A stretch of 64,000 nt of DNA, from positions 248,001 to 312,000 of the forward strand of contig NZ_CANNGQ010000004.1 of assembly GCF_947504145.1 (NCBI RefSeq). The letters are read 5' to 3'. The position numbers were made by a program, and so were the translations under genes. The notes beneath the pieces were generated by a model that saw nothing but the letters and a program-made list of their open reading frames with translations, was not told the origin of the DNA and made no database searches. Of this stretch, positions 26,129 through 36,043 are shown piece after piece (the first letter of the stretch is position 1; each line of letters starts with the position of its first letter). The DNA comes from an uncultured Microbulbifer sp. (GTDB taxonomy: Bacteria; Pseudomonadota; Gammaproteobacteria; Pseudomonadales; Cellvibrionaceae).

Positions 26129-26773
26129 TCAAATCAGCTTTTTGCCCGTATTGGCATGGCGCAAATTGTCGGGCACCACCATTTCTTCATGCCACAACTG
26201 CTCGAACTTTTTTACCGCCTGGGCACGGTGGCTCAACCGGTTTTTCACCTCCCGAGGCAGCTGCGCCGAGGAGAGCTTTTCCGAGGGCACGTAAAACAGG
26301 GGGTCATAACCAAACCCCTGATCGCCAGCAGCCCGGCTAAGAATCTGCCCGGGCCAGTACGCGGTGCACACCAGCGGCACCGGGTCGTCTGCGCTGCGGA
26401 CAAAAGCCAATGCACAATGAAAGGCGGCGGTGCGCTTTTCCGTGGGTACATCCTCCAGCGATTCCAACAGCTTGCGGTTATTGTCCTCATCGCTGGCGCC
26501 CACACCGGCAAAGCGTGCGGAGTAAATTCCCGGAGCGCCATCGAGCGCGTCCACTGCCAAGCCAGAATCGTCTGCCAGCGCCGGCAAGCCACTGACACGG
26601 CTGGCGTGCCGCGCCTTGATTAGAGCATTCTCAATAAAGCTGAGGCCGGTTTCCTCCGCTTCCTGTTCCAGAAAGTCCGATTGCGGCAATACGGCAATCT
26701 GCCAGCCGGAAAACAGCTGTGAGAATTCCTTGAGCTTGCCGGCATTGCCGCTGGCGAGGACGATTTTATCCAT
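26129..26773 (-). CDS. rdgB: XTP/dITP diphosphatase (non-canonical purine NTP pyrophosphatase)
   Basis: Removes deaminated purine nucleotides (XTP, dITP) from the nucleotide pool. The 214-residue product has the substrate-binding [12 protein letters not shown] at the start, [20 protein letters not shown] followed by [20 protein letters not shown], and [13 protein letters not shown] near the C-terminus, all family signatures. It is followed at 10 bp by hemW, the same pair as in many gammaproteobacteria. Confidence 0.96.
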   Translation of the reverse strand: MDKIVLASGNAGKLKEFSQLFSGWQIAVLPQSDFLEQEAEETGLSFIENALIKARHASRVSGLPALADDSGLAVDALDGAPGIYSARFAGVGASDEDNNRKLLESLEDVPTEKRTAAFHCALAFVRSADDPVPLVCTAYWPGQILSRAAGDQGFGYDPLFYVPSEKLSSAQLPREVKNRLSHRAQAVKKFEQLWHEEMVVPDNLRHANTGKKLI

Positions 26774-26812
26774 GGGGTTTTCGGCTCCGCTTTTCAGGTT
26801 CCATAAACAGAA

Positions 26813-26837
26813 ACAGCGGGCTCATTCGGCCCGCTGT
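26813..26837 (-). terminator. Terminator after the DUF4426 gene
   Basis: ACAGCGGGC and GCCCGCTGT form a perfect 9-bp stem with a 7-base loop; on the minus strand TTTCTGTTT follows. It separates DUF4426 from rdgB. Confidence 0.75.
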
Positions 26838-26858
26838 AGCACAATACTGCTGAGAAAA

Positions 26859-27308
26859 TCAGTTCTTGTGCAGCTGCCGGCGGAAGGTGAGCTGCTGGGT
26901 ACTGCCATCGGGCAGAACCAGATCAATATTGAAGGTGAGGTTTTCTTCATCGTTAAAACGGAAGGGCGCCAGATAATAGACCGCTTTGTTGTCACGCACT
27001 TCCTGGAAGTCCAGGTTCCGCGACTGCTGGATCAGGTTGGTGGCGTTGCCAGACACACCGGCGCTCACGCCCTCGGTGCCGTCTTTTTTACTCACGGAAA
27101 TATTTACAAAGGCGCGGTCCGCCGCGCGCACCAGATTATAGTGGCGGGCAATTTCCGGAGAAATAAAATCGCTGTTGAACACCGAGTACGTCACTCGGTA
27201 GTCACCAAAATTCTGATGATTCTCAATGGTCTTCGCACCCTGTGCGGCCGCCGCGGCCGCCCACAACAGCAGGGCCACAGAGATAAATGCTGCAAACAGA
27301 CGTTTCAC
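26859..27308 (-). CDS. DUF4426 family exported protein
   Basis: 149 residues with a signal peptide (KRLFAAFISVALLLWAAAAA). The mature beta-rich part contains FGDYRVTYSVFNSDFISPEI and PFRFNDEENLTFNIDLVLPD followed by LTFRRQLHKN. DUF4426 genes commonly sit between metW and rdgB in Pseudomonas and relatives; function is unknown. It ends in a hairpin terminator, so metX-metW-DUF4426 may be one transcript with an 86-bp gap after metW. Confidence 0.85.
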   Translation of the reverse strand: MKRLFAAFISVALLLWAAAAAAQGAKTIENHQNFGDYRVTYSVFNSDFISPEIARHYNLVRAADRAFVNISVSKKDGTEGVSAGVSGNATNLIQQSRNLDFQEVRDNKAVYYLAPFRFNDEENLTFNIDLVLPDGSTQQLTFRRQLHKN

Positions 27309-27394
27309 GGCGTCCTCCTTTGTATTCTTTAACAGTGTCCTGCTATCGCCCCTCCACTGAAGGTGGCGCGCTTAACAACAATCTACTCTTTATA

Positions 27395-27988
27395 TTAGCG
27401 AGTCAGATGGTAAATCGCCGTTTCTCCGAAAAGATTCGGCAAAAAATCCTTCAAAACTCCGGATACCGGGGATTCCGAGACTACCTGCCGGTGCAAAATC
27501 TGCCAGCTGTGCTCGCGACAGAGCACCTCAAAATCCTTGAAAGTACAAAAGTGAATATTGGGCGTGTTGTACCATTCAAAAGGCAATAAGTCGGATACCG
27601 GCATACGCCCCGAGACCGCCAGGTGCCAGCGCGCCTTCCACTGACCGAAGTTGGGAAAGGTGATGATGCACTCGCGCCCGACGCGCAGCATTTCCTCTAC
27701 CACCAGGTGCGGGAAGCGCAGGGTCTGCAGAGCCTGGGTCATCACCACCGTATCAAAACTCTGGTCGGCGAAATTCTTTAGGCCGTTGTCCAGGTTCTGC
27801 TCGACTACGCTCACTCCGCGCTCAATACATTTCTGGATCTGGCCCGGGTCAATTTCGAGACCGTAGCCACCGACCTTTTTTTCTTTCTCCAGCCGCGCCA
27901 GCAAAGCGCCGTCGCCACAACCGAGATCCAACACCCGCGTTTCGGGCGCGATCCAGTTGTGAATAATATCGAGGTCCTTGCGCATCAT
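27395..27988 (-). CDS. metW: Methionine biosynthesis protein MetW
   Basis: 197-residue methyltransferase-fold protein with the SAM motif [19 protein letters not shown] (about 20-38) and the conserved [20 protein letters not shown] followed by [20 protein letters not shown]. MetW is needed with MetX for homoserine acylation in several proteobacteria, where it stimulates the acyltransferase. Its start overlaps the metX stop by 4 bp, so the two are translationally coupled. Confidence 0.95.
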   Translation of the reverse strand: MMRKDLDIIHNWIAPETRVLDLGCGDGALLARLEKEKKVGGYGLEIDPGQIQKCIERGVSVVEQNLDNGLKNFADQSFDTVVMTQALQTLRFPHLVVEEMLRVGRECIITFPNFGQWKARWHLAVSGRMPVSDLLPFEWYNTPNIHFCTFKDFEVLCREHSWQILHRQVVSESPVSGVLKDFLPNLFGETAIYHLTR

Positions 27989-29232
27989 GACGACACCTCG
28001 CTGTTCTTTCCATCGCTCATTTCGTTACGTTGCTCGGCATCTTGCTCGCCCGCCACATTATTCATGTAGGCCGCAAAAAGATTTTCGTAACGCGGGTTGG
28101 GCAGCAGGAATGCATCGTGACCCATGGGCGACGCCACTTCGGCGTAGCTCACCGGAATATTGGCGTGCATCAGCGCGTCGGCAATTTCCCGGGAGCGATC
28201 CGGCGCAAAGCGCCAGTCAGAAGTGAACGATACCAACAAAAACTTGCAGCGGGCGTGGGAGAAGGCCTTTACCGGGTCATCGTCGTATTCTCGCGCAAGA
28301 TCGAAATAGTCCAGCGCGCGAGTCATCAGGATATAGGTATTCGGGTCAAAACTGCTGGAAAAGGTGTCCCCCTGGTAGCGCAGGTAACTCTGCACCTGGA
28401 ATTCCACCAGTTCCTCCACGCCCTGCTGAAAAGTACCGGAGCGCAATTCGCGGCCAAATTTTTTGCCGAGGCCATCGTCCGAGAGATAGGTGATATGCCC
28501 GATCATCCGCGCTACCGCAAGGCCGTGACGAGGCAGCGTTTCCGCCTCCAGATAACGTCCGTCGCGAAAATCCGGATCGGAAGTAATCGCCTGCCGGGCG
28601 GTTTCATTGAATGCGATATTCTGCGCGGACAGCTTCATGGCCGAGGCGATCACCACACAGTGGCGCAGGCGGTCGGGATATTCCAGTGCCCAGCGCATGG
28701 CCTGCATACCACCGAGACTGCCACCCACCACGGCAGCCCACTGCCCGATGCTGAGATGATCTGCCAGCTGCGCCTGGCTGTGTACCCAGTCCCGCGCGCG
28801 CAGGGGCGGGAAATCCGGGCCCCAGGGTTTGCCGGTCTCGGGATTGATGGAAGTGGGGCCGGTTGAACCGTGGCAGCCACCCAGATTGTTCAGGGAGACC
28901 ACGAAGAATTTGTTGGTATCGATGGGTTTGCCCGGGCCGATATAGTGATCCCACCAGCCGGGGCGCTTGTCGTTTTCGCTGTGGAAACCTGCCGCGTGAT
29001 GGTGCCCGGAGAGCGCGTGGCAGATGAGTACGCCGTTGCTTTTATCGGCATTGAGAGTGCCGTAGGTTTCATACACCAGGGTGTATTCGTCCAGCACACG
29101 ACCGCAGGCCAGCTTGAAGGGGCCGGGAAAGGTATGGCTTTGCGGCTCGACGATGCCGACAGAATTGGCGGGCAGCCCTGCCGACTTTCCTGAATTGGGA
29201 GTGTGCGCTTCCGTGGTCAAAATCTTTCGCAT
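27985..29232 (-). CDS. metX: Homoserine O-acyltransferase (probably succinyltransferase) MetX
   Basis: Alpha/beta-hydrolase-fold enzyme that activates homoserine in methionine synthesis. Signatures: the substrate stretch [12 protein letters not shown], nucleophile serine in [20 protein letters not shown], and the catalytic His in [11 protein letters not shown] near the C-terminus. At 415 residues it is longer than the usual 380, with a short N-terminal extension and a charged tail. MetX proteins paired with MetW in Pseudomonas use succinyl-CoA, so I favour succinyltransferase (inference). metW follows with a 4-bp overlap. Confidence 0.93.
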   Translation of the reverse strand: MRKILTTEAHTPNSGKSAGLPANSVGIVEPQSHTFPGPFKLACGRVLDEYTLVYETYGTLNADKSNGVLICHALSGHHHAAGFHSENDKRPGWWDHYIGPGKPIDTNKFFVVSLNNLGGCHGSTGPTSINPETGKPWGPDFPPLRARDWVHSQAQLADHLSIGQWAAVVGGSLGGMQAMRWALEYPDRLRHCVVIASAMKLSAQNIAFNETARQAITSDPDFRDGRYLEAETLPRHGLAVARMIGHITYLSDDGLGKKFGRELRSGTFQQGVEELVEFQVQSYLRYQGDTFSSSFDPNTYILMTRALDYFDLAREYDDDPVKAFSHARCKFLLVSFTSDWRFAPDRSREIADALMHANIPVSYAEVASPMGHDAFLLPNPRYENLFAAYMNNVAGEQDAEQRNEMSDGKNSEVSS

Positions 29233-29328
29233 GTGGTTGCTGGGCGGGGCGCCAGTTTACGAAAGGTGGGGGCGGGAGTACACCTGTAGCGTCAGTGGTG
29301 TTTCACCGCCCCATCACTTCGCATCTTC

Positions 29329-31296
29329 TCAGGAAGTCGCTGGAGCCTTTAATGGCGTGACGTTATTGGCAACCGGCGCCGGCGGAATCGGCTGGGGTGC
29401 AGCCTGGGTCTGTTTGAGCAGGTCTTCCAGCCCACCCAGCGCATTGTGGTTCCGCACCAGCTCTTCTTCCAGCGCACGCAGGTCGGTGCGTTTGCTCTGG
29501 GTTTTCTGCTTCAACTCCGTGAGCTTGATCAGGTGGCGGTTGAGCAAGTGCTTCTGGTACTGCACGTGCTGACGCAACGGCTCCAGCACGCTGTCGAGCC
29601 AACCGTCCACAGCAGAGATCATCTGGCTGTACATGCGCCCCACCTCATTTGCCAGAGTCGCCACAAAGCGCTCGGTCAAGCGATTCCGGCGGGCCAATAG
29701 CAGCTGGGGTGAACGGCGCAGCTGTGCGGCCTGACGGTGCAGACCGCGCAGGGCCGCGCGGAAGCCGGCGATATCGAAGTGTTGTTCAGCGGAAATGATG
29801 TTGTTCAGGGTGGAGCGGTCATAAACCGCGTCGACCAGGCGATTGGCCTGATCCACTTCGCGCTCGAGATTGCTGAGCTGGTGCTCAACACCACCCATAA
29901 ATCCATCGATGGCACGGGCCAGCCCCAGGGGAGACCAGCGCTCATTGAGTGCATAACGCGTTTCATCAATCAGTTGCTGCAACTGCTGGCTGGAAACCGG
30001 GGCGAGCAACGAGGCGCGCTGACGGGCGAGCATGCGCTGACTGGATTTCAGGGTCAGCAGTTCCTGATGACAGAATTTGTGCTGCTCCTTGGCGGTGGCG
30101 TGCAGCTGCTTCAGTTCTTCGATCTGCTCCGGGCTGGTGGCGCCGTGACGCTTCAGGTGCTCCAGGGTGGCGCGGCCGCTGTTCAGGCGGCGCTTCAGCA
30201 GGTCGCGGGTGTCGGCCATCAGGGTCAGCGCCTGATGCAGGGAGCGGTGGTTGGCGACCTTGTCGCGATGCTCCATCAGACGCTGCACCAGCAGTTTTTC
30301 AAATTCGCCGAAGCAGCTCTGCTGCAGCAGTACCGGGTCGCGCTCGGCGCGGGCCAGCAGGGCTTTTTTCGCGGACACGCCCACCACATTTTCCTGCGGC
30401 AGATCCAGCAACTTGCTCACCTCTGCACGCATCTTGCGCAGCATCTGGTCGGCGTCTTCGTCAGGGTCGTCCCACAAAACGTCGATCTTGTTCAGCAGTG
30501 CCATGACGGAGGTGCCGCGGTGCTCTTTCAGCGGCACCAGGTGGGTTTCCCACATGTTCAGGTCAGTGCCGCTGACGCCGGCGTCCGCAGAAAGCAGGAA
30601 GGCCACGGCCTGGGCACTGGGCAGGGTGGAGAGGGTTAACTCGGGCTCGTTGCCCAGAGCATTCAGCCCGGGCGTATCGATAATGCGCAGCCCCTGAGCG
30701 AGCAGCGGATGCGGCAGCGAGATCAGTGCGTAGCGCCAGGCCGGGATCTGCACCAGATTGCCATTGCCATCGAGATGACGGCGGTCGAAGCCGTAGCGGG
30801 CGGCCTCCTCCGGGGTCACGGCCTTACTGGCGGCCACTTTCATCAATGCGTTGCGGGTTGCTTCGGCATCGTCCGGATCAAAATCAAAGTTCACCCACTT
30901 CTGCGGGATGCGGCGGAAGCTTTCCAGGCTGGTGTTGGTCGCCAGAGTCTCGATGGGCAGCAGGCGTACCGAGGCCTGGGCACTGCCGTCACTGAAGATC
31001 TCGGTGGGGCACATGGTGGTGCGGCCCGGGCGCGACGGCAACAGGCGCTTGCCGTAGGTATGTGACAGCAGTGCGTTGATCAACTCGGTTTTGCCGCGGG
31101 AGAACTCGCCTACCAGCGCCACCGTGAACTGGTCTTCCACCAGCAACTGACGCGCCTGCTGTACCACCTGGCGGGCGCCGGCGGAGTTGGGAAAATGCTC
31201 TTCCAGCCATCCGTTAAAGTAATTTAACTGGCCATCGAGCCCCTTTTTCCAACGGTCATAATCGGCGATATGCTGGCGCAAGGTCACATCTTCCAT
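29329..31296 (-). CDS. Dynamin-like GTPase
   Basis: 655-residue large GTPase. The G1 loop GEFSRGKTELINALL (about 63-77), a switch region with PGRTTMCPTEIFSDGS, G3 IIDTPGLNAL, and G4 NKIDVLWDD are intact. The C-terminal two thirds are long helices with coiled-coil character (EHLKRHGATSPEQIEELKQL; LTELKQKTQSKRTDLRALEE), as in bacterial dynamins, and the tail is proline/alanine rich. Bacterial dynamin-like proteins remodel or protect membranes; the role here is unknown. It stands alone between metX and yggT. Confidence 0.85.
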   Translation of the reverse strand: MEDVTLRQHIADYDRWKKGLDGQLNYFNGWLEEHFPNSAGARQVVQQARQLLVEDQFTVALVGEFSRGKTELINALLSHTYGKRLLPSRPGRTTMCPTEIFSDGSAQASVRLLPIETLATNTSLESFRRIPQKWVNFDFDPDDAEATRNALMKVAASKAVTPEEAARYGFDRRHLDGNGNLVQIPAWRYALISLPHPLLAQGLRIIDTPGLNALGNEPELTLSTLPSAQAVAFLLSADAGVSGTDLNMWETHLVPLKEHRGTSVMALLNKIDVLWDDPDEDADQMLRKMRAEVSKLLDLPQENVVGVSAKKALLARAERDPVLLQQSCFGEFEKLLVQRLMEHRDKVANHRSLHQALTLMADTRDLLKRRLNSGRATLEHLKRHGATSPEQIEELKQLHATAKEQHKFCHQELLTLKSSQRMLARQRASLLAPVSSQQLQQLIDETRYALNERWSPLGLARAIDGFMGGVEHQLSNLEREVDQANRLVDAVYDRSTLNNIISAEQHFDIAGFRAALRGLHRQAAQLRRSPQLLLARRNRLTERFVATLANEVGRMYSQMISAVDGWLDSVLEPLRQHVQYQKHLLNRHLIKLTELKQKTQSKRTDLRALEEELVRNHNALGGLEDLLKQTQAAPQPIPPAPVANNVTPLKAPATS

Positions 31297-31477
31297 GTTT
31301 AGGTGTTCTTATTGTTACTGCTGGCTAGAAAGTAACCGCCCTGATAGCTGTACTGACACTGCGGGCACAGAGTTACTTACGGATTTGCCGCCCATTTTCC
31401 TGCATGCAGCCGGCAATATAAAGCCCGCACATCAGGTTTCGCGAACTGGGTAGAGCCTGGAATGGCGATTGGGGAGG

Positions 31478-31525
31478 AGCTGACAGCTAAGTCAGCTTTG
31501 GAGCCGGCCATGCCGGCCCCAAAGC
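31478..31525 (-). terminator. Hairpins downstream of yggT
   Basis: GCTTTGG (31495-31501), CCGGC and their complements ending CCAAAGC (31519-31525) form a long stem; a second hairpin AGCTGAC/GTCAGCT (31478-31497) overlaps it. They lie within the 250-bp gap between yggT and the GTPase gene, where I see no gene. Confidence 0.55.
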
Positions 31526-31548
31526 CAATAAGATCAAGCCGGTAAGAA

Positions 31549-32157
31549 TCAGAAGGGGATATGCCAGAACAGGTTGTATACCAGCTGAGGCATATGAACG
31601 CTTTGCGCAAAGCCGACCAGCAACTTGTCGGCCACAGTAAGCAGGATAAATACAAAGATCGGGCTGATATCGATCACCCCCAGCGGCGGGATTATTTTGC
31701 GCACTGGGGCGTAAACCGGCTCTAGCACCTGGCGCAGCAGCATCAGTGCGGGGTGCGAGCTCTGCGGCGCAACCCAGCTCACCACAATGGAAACCAGCAT
31801 CCCCACAAACAGGATCGCGATCAGCGTCATCAACACGCCGAGCAGGGACCAAAGCAGCGCACTCAAGGGGTTCAACATACCTGCGCCGGCGAGAAAGCCC
31901 GCGCCCATGATCATTACCCACCCCACCAGCAGGGCGAGCAGCAGTGAAGCCATGTCGATACCGAACAGCCCAGGCACAATCTTGCGCAGCGGGCGCAGAA
32001 AGGGGTTGGTCACCTTGACGATGCCCTGGGAGATCGGATTATAGAAATCCGCCCGACCCACCTGCAGCATAAAGCGCAGCAGCACCGCGAACAGGAACAG
32101 AATCCCGATGGTGGCGAGTAAAAAAACGCCAATATTACTGAAGGTGTTGACCATCAA
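31549..32157 (-). CDS. yggT: YggT family membrane protein
   Basis: 202-residue integral membrane protein with two YggT repeats, each a pair of hydrophobic helices around a conserved NPxxxxxxxx(P)LRKxxP motif: FYNPISQGIVKVTNPFLRPL in the first half and HPALMLLRQVLEPVYAPVRK in the second. YggT proteins are linked to osmotic stress and, in some bacteria, to division-protein positioning. It is 8 bp downstream of proC. Confidence 0.94.
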   Translation of the reverse strand: MMVNTFSNIGVFLLATIGILFLFAVLLRFMLQVGRADFYNPISQGIVKVTNPFLRPLRKIVPGLFGIDMASLLLALLVGWVMIMGAGFLAGAGMLNPLSALLWSLLGVLMTLIAILFVGMLVSIVVSWVAPQSSHPALMLLRQVLEPVYAPVRKIIPPLGVIDISPIFVFILLTVADKLLVGFAQSVHMPQLVYNLFWHIPF

Positions 32158-32165
32158 AAGTCCTT

Positions 32166-32993
32166 TTATTTATCGAGTTCGTTAGCCATTTCTGCGGCAC
32201 GCGCAGCGCAATCGTTCATAGCCTGCTCCACCAGTTGCGGCAGGCCACCCTCCTGAAAGCATTTGATTGCCCGCTCGGTGGTGCCATTGGGAGACATGAC
32301 ATTGCGCTTGAGCTGCGCCACATCTACATCCGCGGCCACCGCAAGTTTCGCCGCGCCCAGTGCGGTTTGCAAGGTTAGTCGCTCGGCGTCTGCGCGATTC
32401 ATGCCGGCCTTCTCCGCCGCGTCAATCATGGATTCCATAAACTGAAAATAGTAGGCGGGGCCGGAACCGGACACCGCGATCACCTGATCGATCCCGGATT
32501 CCTGCTCGACCCACTGGGCGATGCCCACCGCATCCGCCATCTGTGTGGCCACGGACTTGTGTTCACCGGTAACGCCGTCGCCCGCATACAGGCCGGTAAC
32601 GCCGGTGCCTACCAGCGCGGGCGTATTCGGCATCGCACGCACAATCGGCACCCCCGCCCCCAGCCACCGCTGATAGGCCGCGAGCGGGATTCCAGCGGCC
32701 AGGGTAATCACCAGGGGTTTGCGGGCGCTCACTTCCGTGGCAATGGTCTCACACAGCGCTTTCATCACTTGCGGCTTGACCGACAGCACGATCACATCCG
32801 CATCCCGGATTGCCACAAGGTTGTCGGTACTGCCGTGCACACCAGTGCGATCACAAAACGCCTTAAGCTTCTGTTCGTCGCGGCCCGTGGCGACAATCTT
32901 GTCGGCGGGATAACCACTGGCCACCATTCCGCCAATCACCGCGCCCGCCATATTGCCGGCGCCGCCGATAAAGACCATTTTTTGATCAGACAT
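32166..32993 (-). CDS. proC: Pyrroline-5-carboxylate reductase
   Basis: Last enzyme of proline synthesis; reduces pyrroline-5-carboxylate with NAD(P)H. The 275-residue product has the nucleotide-binding start MVFIGGAGNMAGAVIGGMV, IVRAMPNTPALVGTGVTGLY and the C-terminal signature NVMSPNGTTERAIKCFQEGG. It lies in the usual yggS-proC-yggT series, 17 bp after yggS. Confidence 0.96.
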   Translation of the reverse strand: MSDQKMVFIGGAGNMAGAVIGGMVASGYPADKIVATGRDEQKLKAFCDRTGVHGSTDNLVAIRDADVIVLSVKPQVMKALCETIATEVSARKPLVITLAAGIPLAAYQRWLGAGVPIVRAMPNTPALVGTGVTGLYAGDGVTGEHKSVATQMADAVGIAQWVEQESGIDQVIAVSGSGPAYYFQFMESMIDAAEKAGMNRADAERLTLQTALGAAKLAVAADVDVAQLKRNVMSPNGTTERAIKCFQEGGLPQLVEQAMNDCAARAAEMANELDK

Positions 32994-33010
32994 TGCTTCC
33001 TCCGAAACTG

Positions 33011-33706
33011 TTATTTGCGCGCACCGAAGATATCGGTCCCTATCCGGACGATGGTCGAGCCACTGAAAATCGCCGCTTCCATATCCCCGGACATGCCCAT
33101 CGACAGAGTATCCAGCGGCTGATCCGGCAGCTGGTCCTTGAGCGCCTCCAGCAATCCAGCCAGCTGTTTAAATGGTGTGCGCTGGTCCTCCGCTGCCCCG
33201 CGGGGTGCCGGAATTGCCATCAACCCGCGCAGCCGCAGGTTCGGCAGCGTCGCCACTTTGGCCGCCAGTGCCGGGAGCGCCTCCGGGCTGACGCCAGACT
33301 TGCTGTCCTCACCATCGATATTCACCTGCAAACACACATTCAGCGGGGCCATACCCTCCGGGCGCTGCTCGGAAAGGCGCCGTGCAATTTTTAACCGCTC
33401 CAGAGAGTGCATCCAGTGAAAATGCTCCGCCACATCGCGTGTCTTGTTGGACTGCAGGGGGCCGATGAAGTGCCAGGTGATATCGCAGTCACTCAGCGCT
33501 TCCTGCTTATCCAACGCCTCCTGCAGATAATTCTCGCCAAAGTGGCGCTGCCCCACATCATAGGCCGCCCGCAGGTCTTGCGCCGGGCGGGTTTTGGACA
33601 CTGCCAGCAGGGTGACCGCATCGGACTGCCGGTCACAACTACGGCAGGCTGTGACGATCCGCTCAGCGACAGAATTGAGGTTTTCGGGGATAGACCCTTT
33701 GCGCAT
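33011..33706 (-). CDS. yggS: YggS family pyridoxal phosphate homeostasis protein
   Basis: 231-residue PLP-binding protein with an alanine-racemase-like barrel fold. The PLP lysine is in LLAVSKTRPAQDLRAAYDVG, and HFGENYLQEALDK, WHFIGPLQSNKTRDVAEHF and SMGMSGDMEAAIFSGSTIVR are family signatures. It helps maintain free PLP and amino acid balance. It is divergent from pilT and upstream of proC, as in Pseudomonas. Confidence 0.95.
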   Translation of the reverse strand: MRKGSIPENLNSVAERIVTACRSCDRQSDAVTLLAVSKTRPAQDLRAAYDVGQRHFGENYLQEALDKQEALSDCDITWHFIGPLQSNKTRDVAEHFHWMHSLERLKIARRLSEQRPEGMAPLNVCLQVNIDGEDSKSGVSPEALPALAAKVATLPNLRLRGLMAIPAPRGAAEDQRTPFKQLAGLLEALKDQLPDQPLDTLSMGMSGDMEAAIFSGSTIVRIGTDIFGARK

Positions 33707-33801
33707 ATACTGGGACCCAACTTTTGCTCGGCGGGCATTCTATGCGCTCATTGCCGCCGCGTCATATATGAGAAGAATCGAGAAGAATAAAGGTTAGCAG
33801 T

Positions 33802-34836
33802 ATGGACATTACAGAACTCCTCGCCTTCAGCGCCAAGCAGAACGCCTCGGACTTGCACCTCTCCGCTGGCCTGCCCCCGATGATCCGGGTGGACGGCGAC
33901 GTGCGCCGTATCAACCTGCCGCCCATGGAGCATAAACAGGTACACGGCCTGATCTACGAGATCATGAACGATAAGCAGCGCAAGGACTACGAAGAGTTCC
34001 TCGAGACCGACTTCTCCTTTGAAGTGCCCGGTGTGGCCCGCTTCCGTGTAAACGCGTTCAACCACAACCGCGGTGCCGGCGCCGTATTCCGGACCATTCC
34101 CTCCAAGGTACTGACCATGGAAGACCTGGGGATGGGCCAGGTGTTCAAACAGATCTCCGATACCCCGCGCGGCCTGGTACTGGTCACCGGCCCCACCGGC
34201 TCTGGTAAATCCACCTCGCTGGCAGCGATGATCGACTACATCAACGACAACAAGTACGAGCACATCCTCACCGTGGAGGACCCGATCGAATTCGTACACG
34301 AATCCAAGAAGTGCCTGGTCAACCAGCGGGAAGTCCACCGCGACACCCACGGCTTCGCCGAAGCCCTGCGCTCCGCGCTGCGGGAAGACCCGGATATCAT
34401 CCTCGTGGGTGAGATGCGGGACCTCGAGACCATCCGCCTGGCACTCACCGCCGCGGAAACCGGCCACCTCGTATTCGGCACCCTGCACACTACCTCCGCC
34501 GCCAAAACCATCGACCGTGTTGTCGACGTGTTCCCGGCGCAGGAAAAAGCCATGGTGCGCTCCATGCTCTCGGAATCCCTGCAAGCGGTCATCTCCCAGA
34601 CCCTGCTCAAGCGCAACGGCGGCGGCCGTGTCGCTGCCCACGAAATCATGCGCGGCACCCCCGCTATCCGTAACCTCATCCGCGAAGACAAAATCGCCCA
34701 GATGTACTCCGCCATCCAGACCGGCGCCAACGTGGGCATGCAGACTATGGATCAGTGCCTGGAAGAGCTGGTCGAGAAGCGCATCATCAGCCGCGAAGTC
34801 GCGCGCGAAAAAGCGAAAATGCCGGAGAATTTCTAA
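33802..34836 (+). CDS. pilT: Type IV pilus retraction ATPase PilT
   Basis: Hexameric motor that disassembles the pilus fibre; required for twitching motility. The 344-residue product starts MDITELLAFSAKQNASDLHL and carries Walker A (GPTGSGKSTSLAAM, about 133-146), Walker B (IILVGEMRDLET), the His box (TGHLVFGTLHTTSA) and the PilT-specific AIRNLIRE motif (about 288-295) needed for retraction. pilU follows with one base between stop and start. It works together with the PilG/PilH/PilI/PilJ system at the left of the window. Confidence 0.98.
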   Translation: MDITELLAFSAKQNASDLHLSAGLPPMIRVDGDVRRINLPPMEHKQVHGLIYEIMNDKQRKDYEEFLETDFSFEVPGVARFRVNAFNHNRGAGAVFRTIPSKVLTMEDLGMGQVFKQISDTPRGLVLVTGPTGSGKSTSLAAMIDYINDNKYEHILTVEDPIEFVHESKKCLVNQREVHRDTHGFAEALRSALREDPDIILVGEMRDLETIRLALTAAETGHLVFGTLHTTSAAKTIDRVVDVFPAQEKAMVRSMLSESLQAVISQTLLKRNGGGRVAAHEIMRGTPAIRNLIREDKIAQMYSAIQTGANVGMQTMDQCLEELVEKRIISREVAREKAKMPENF

Positions 34837-34837
34837 G

Positions 34838-35983
34838 ATGGAAATCGAACGACTGTTACAGCTGGTTCAGGAAAAAGGCGCGTCCGACCTGTTCATCACC
34901 GCCGGCGTACCCGCCTCGATCAAGCTGCACGGCAAAATCGTCCCCGTCAGCACCTCTCCGCTGACCCCGGAAAAAGCCCGGGAAATGGTCGTCGGCATCA
35001 TGAACGACCGGCAGAAAAAAGAGTTCGCAGAGACCAAAGAACTCAACTTCGCCATCTCGCTGCGCAACGTCGGCCGCTTCCGGGTATCCGCCTTCTTCCA
35101 GCGCAACCTCGTCGGCATGGTGCTGCGTCGCATCGAAACCAAAATCCCGACGATTGACGGCCTCGGGCTACCCGAGCAGCTCAAAGAGCTGGCGATGACC
35201 AAGCGCGGCCTGATCATTTTTGTGGGCGCCACCGGTACCGGTAAATCCACATCCCTCGCTTCGATGATCGGCCACCGCAACGAAAACTCGAAGGGCCACA
35301 TCATCTCCATCGAAGACCCGATCGAATTTATCCACCAACACCGCGGCTGTATCGTCACCCAGCGGGAAGTAGGCCTGGATACCGACTCCTTCGAAACCGC
35401 CCTGAAAAACACCCTGCGTCAGGCGCCGGACGTGATCCTGATTGGTGAGGTGCGTTCGCGGGAAACCATGGACCACGCCATCGCCTTCGCCGAGACCGGC
35501 CACCTTTGTCTGTGTACCCTGCACGCCAACAACGCCAACCAGGCGTTGGACCGGATCATTCACTTCTTCCCGGCGGATCGTCACCAGCAGTTGTGGATGG
35601 ACCTGTCCCTGAACCTGCAGGCCATGGTCGCCCAGCAGCTGGTGCCGACGCCGGATGGCGACGGCCGCCGCGCGTGTCTCGAGATCATGATCAACACCCC
35701 GCTGATGTCAGACCTGATCCGCAAAGGCGAGGTGCACAAAATGAAGGAGCTGATGAAGCGCTCCATTGAGCAGGGTATGCAGACCTTCGACCAGGCCCTG
35801 TACGAACTCTACGACCGCGGCGAAATCACCTACGAAGACGCCCTCGCCCACGCGGATTCCGCGAATGACCTGCGCCTGATGATCAAGCTCAAGTCGGAAT
35901 CCGACGCAGAGTACCTCAACAGCGCCGCCGACGAACTGAGCCTCGCCAGCGATACTGACAACAGCGGCCCGCAGATTTATTAA
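34838..35983 (+). CDS. pilU: Type IV pilus retraction ATPase PilU
   Basis: PilT paralogue, 381 residues. I start it at the ATG at 34838 (MEIERLLQLVQEKGASDLFI), directly after the pilT stop; the frame runs open upstream inside pilT but that is a shadow. Walker A GATGTGKSTSLASM, Walker B VILIGEVRSRETMD, His box ETGHLCLCTLHANNANQALD. PilU supports PilT under load and cannot retract pili alone in most species. The C-terminal acidic tail is typical of PilU. A hairpin at 35994-36017 may end the transcript. Confidence 0.96.
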   Translation: MEIERLLQLVQEKGASDLFITAGVPASIKLHGKIVPVSTSPLTPEKAREMVVGIMNDRQKKEFAETKELNFAISLRNVGRFRVSAFFQRNLVGMVLRRIETKIPTIDGLGLPEQLKELAMTKRGLIIFVGATGTGKSTSLASMIGHRNENSKGHIISIEDPIEFIHQHRGCIVTQREVGLDTDSFETALKNTLRQAPDVILIGEVRSRETMDHAIAFAETGHLCLCTLHANNANQALDRIIHFFPADRHQQLWMDLSLNLQAMVAQQLVPTPDGDGRRACLEIMINTPLMSDLIRKGEVHKMKELMKRSIEQGMQTFDQALYELYDRGEITYEDALAHADSANDLRLMIKLKSESDAEYLNSAADELSLASDTDNSGPQIY

Positions 35984-35993
35984 TCCCCCCACT

Positions 35994-36017
35994 GGAGCCT
36001 GCCGGCTGGCGGGCTCC
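35994..36017 (+). terminator. Hairpin after pilU
   Basis: GGAGCC (35994-35999) and GGCTCC (36012-36017) pair, with an inner GCC/GGC pairing. No T-run follows, so factor-independent termination is doubtful. Confidence 0.4.
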
Positions 36018-36043
36018 AACAGCGGTCACCCTCCCATCAGGAA

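Noticed and set aside
24811-26340. Long plus-strand open frame (509 codons) opposite hemW.
   Set aside because: Antisense shadow caused by high GC; hemW on the other strand has intact catalytic motifs.
34409-34837. Extended N-terminus for PilU reading into pilT.
   Set aside because: It overlaps the 3' part of pilT in another frame; the ATG at 34838 gives the standard PilU start.
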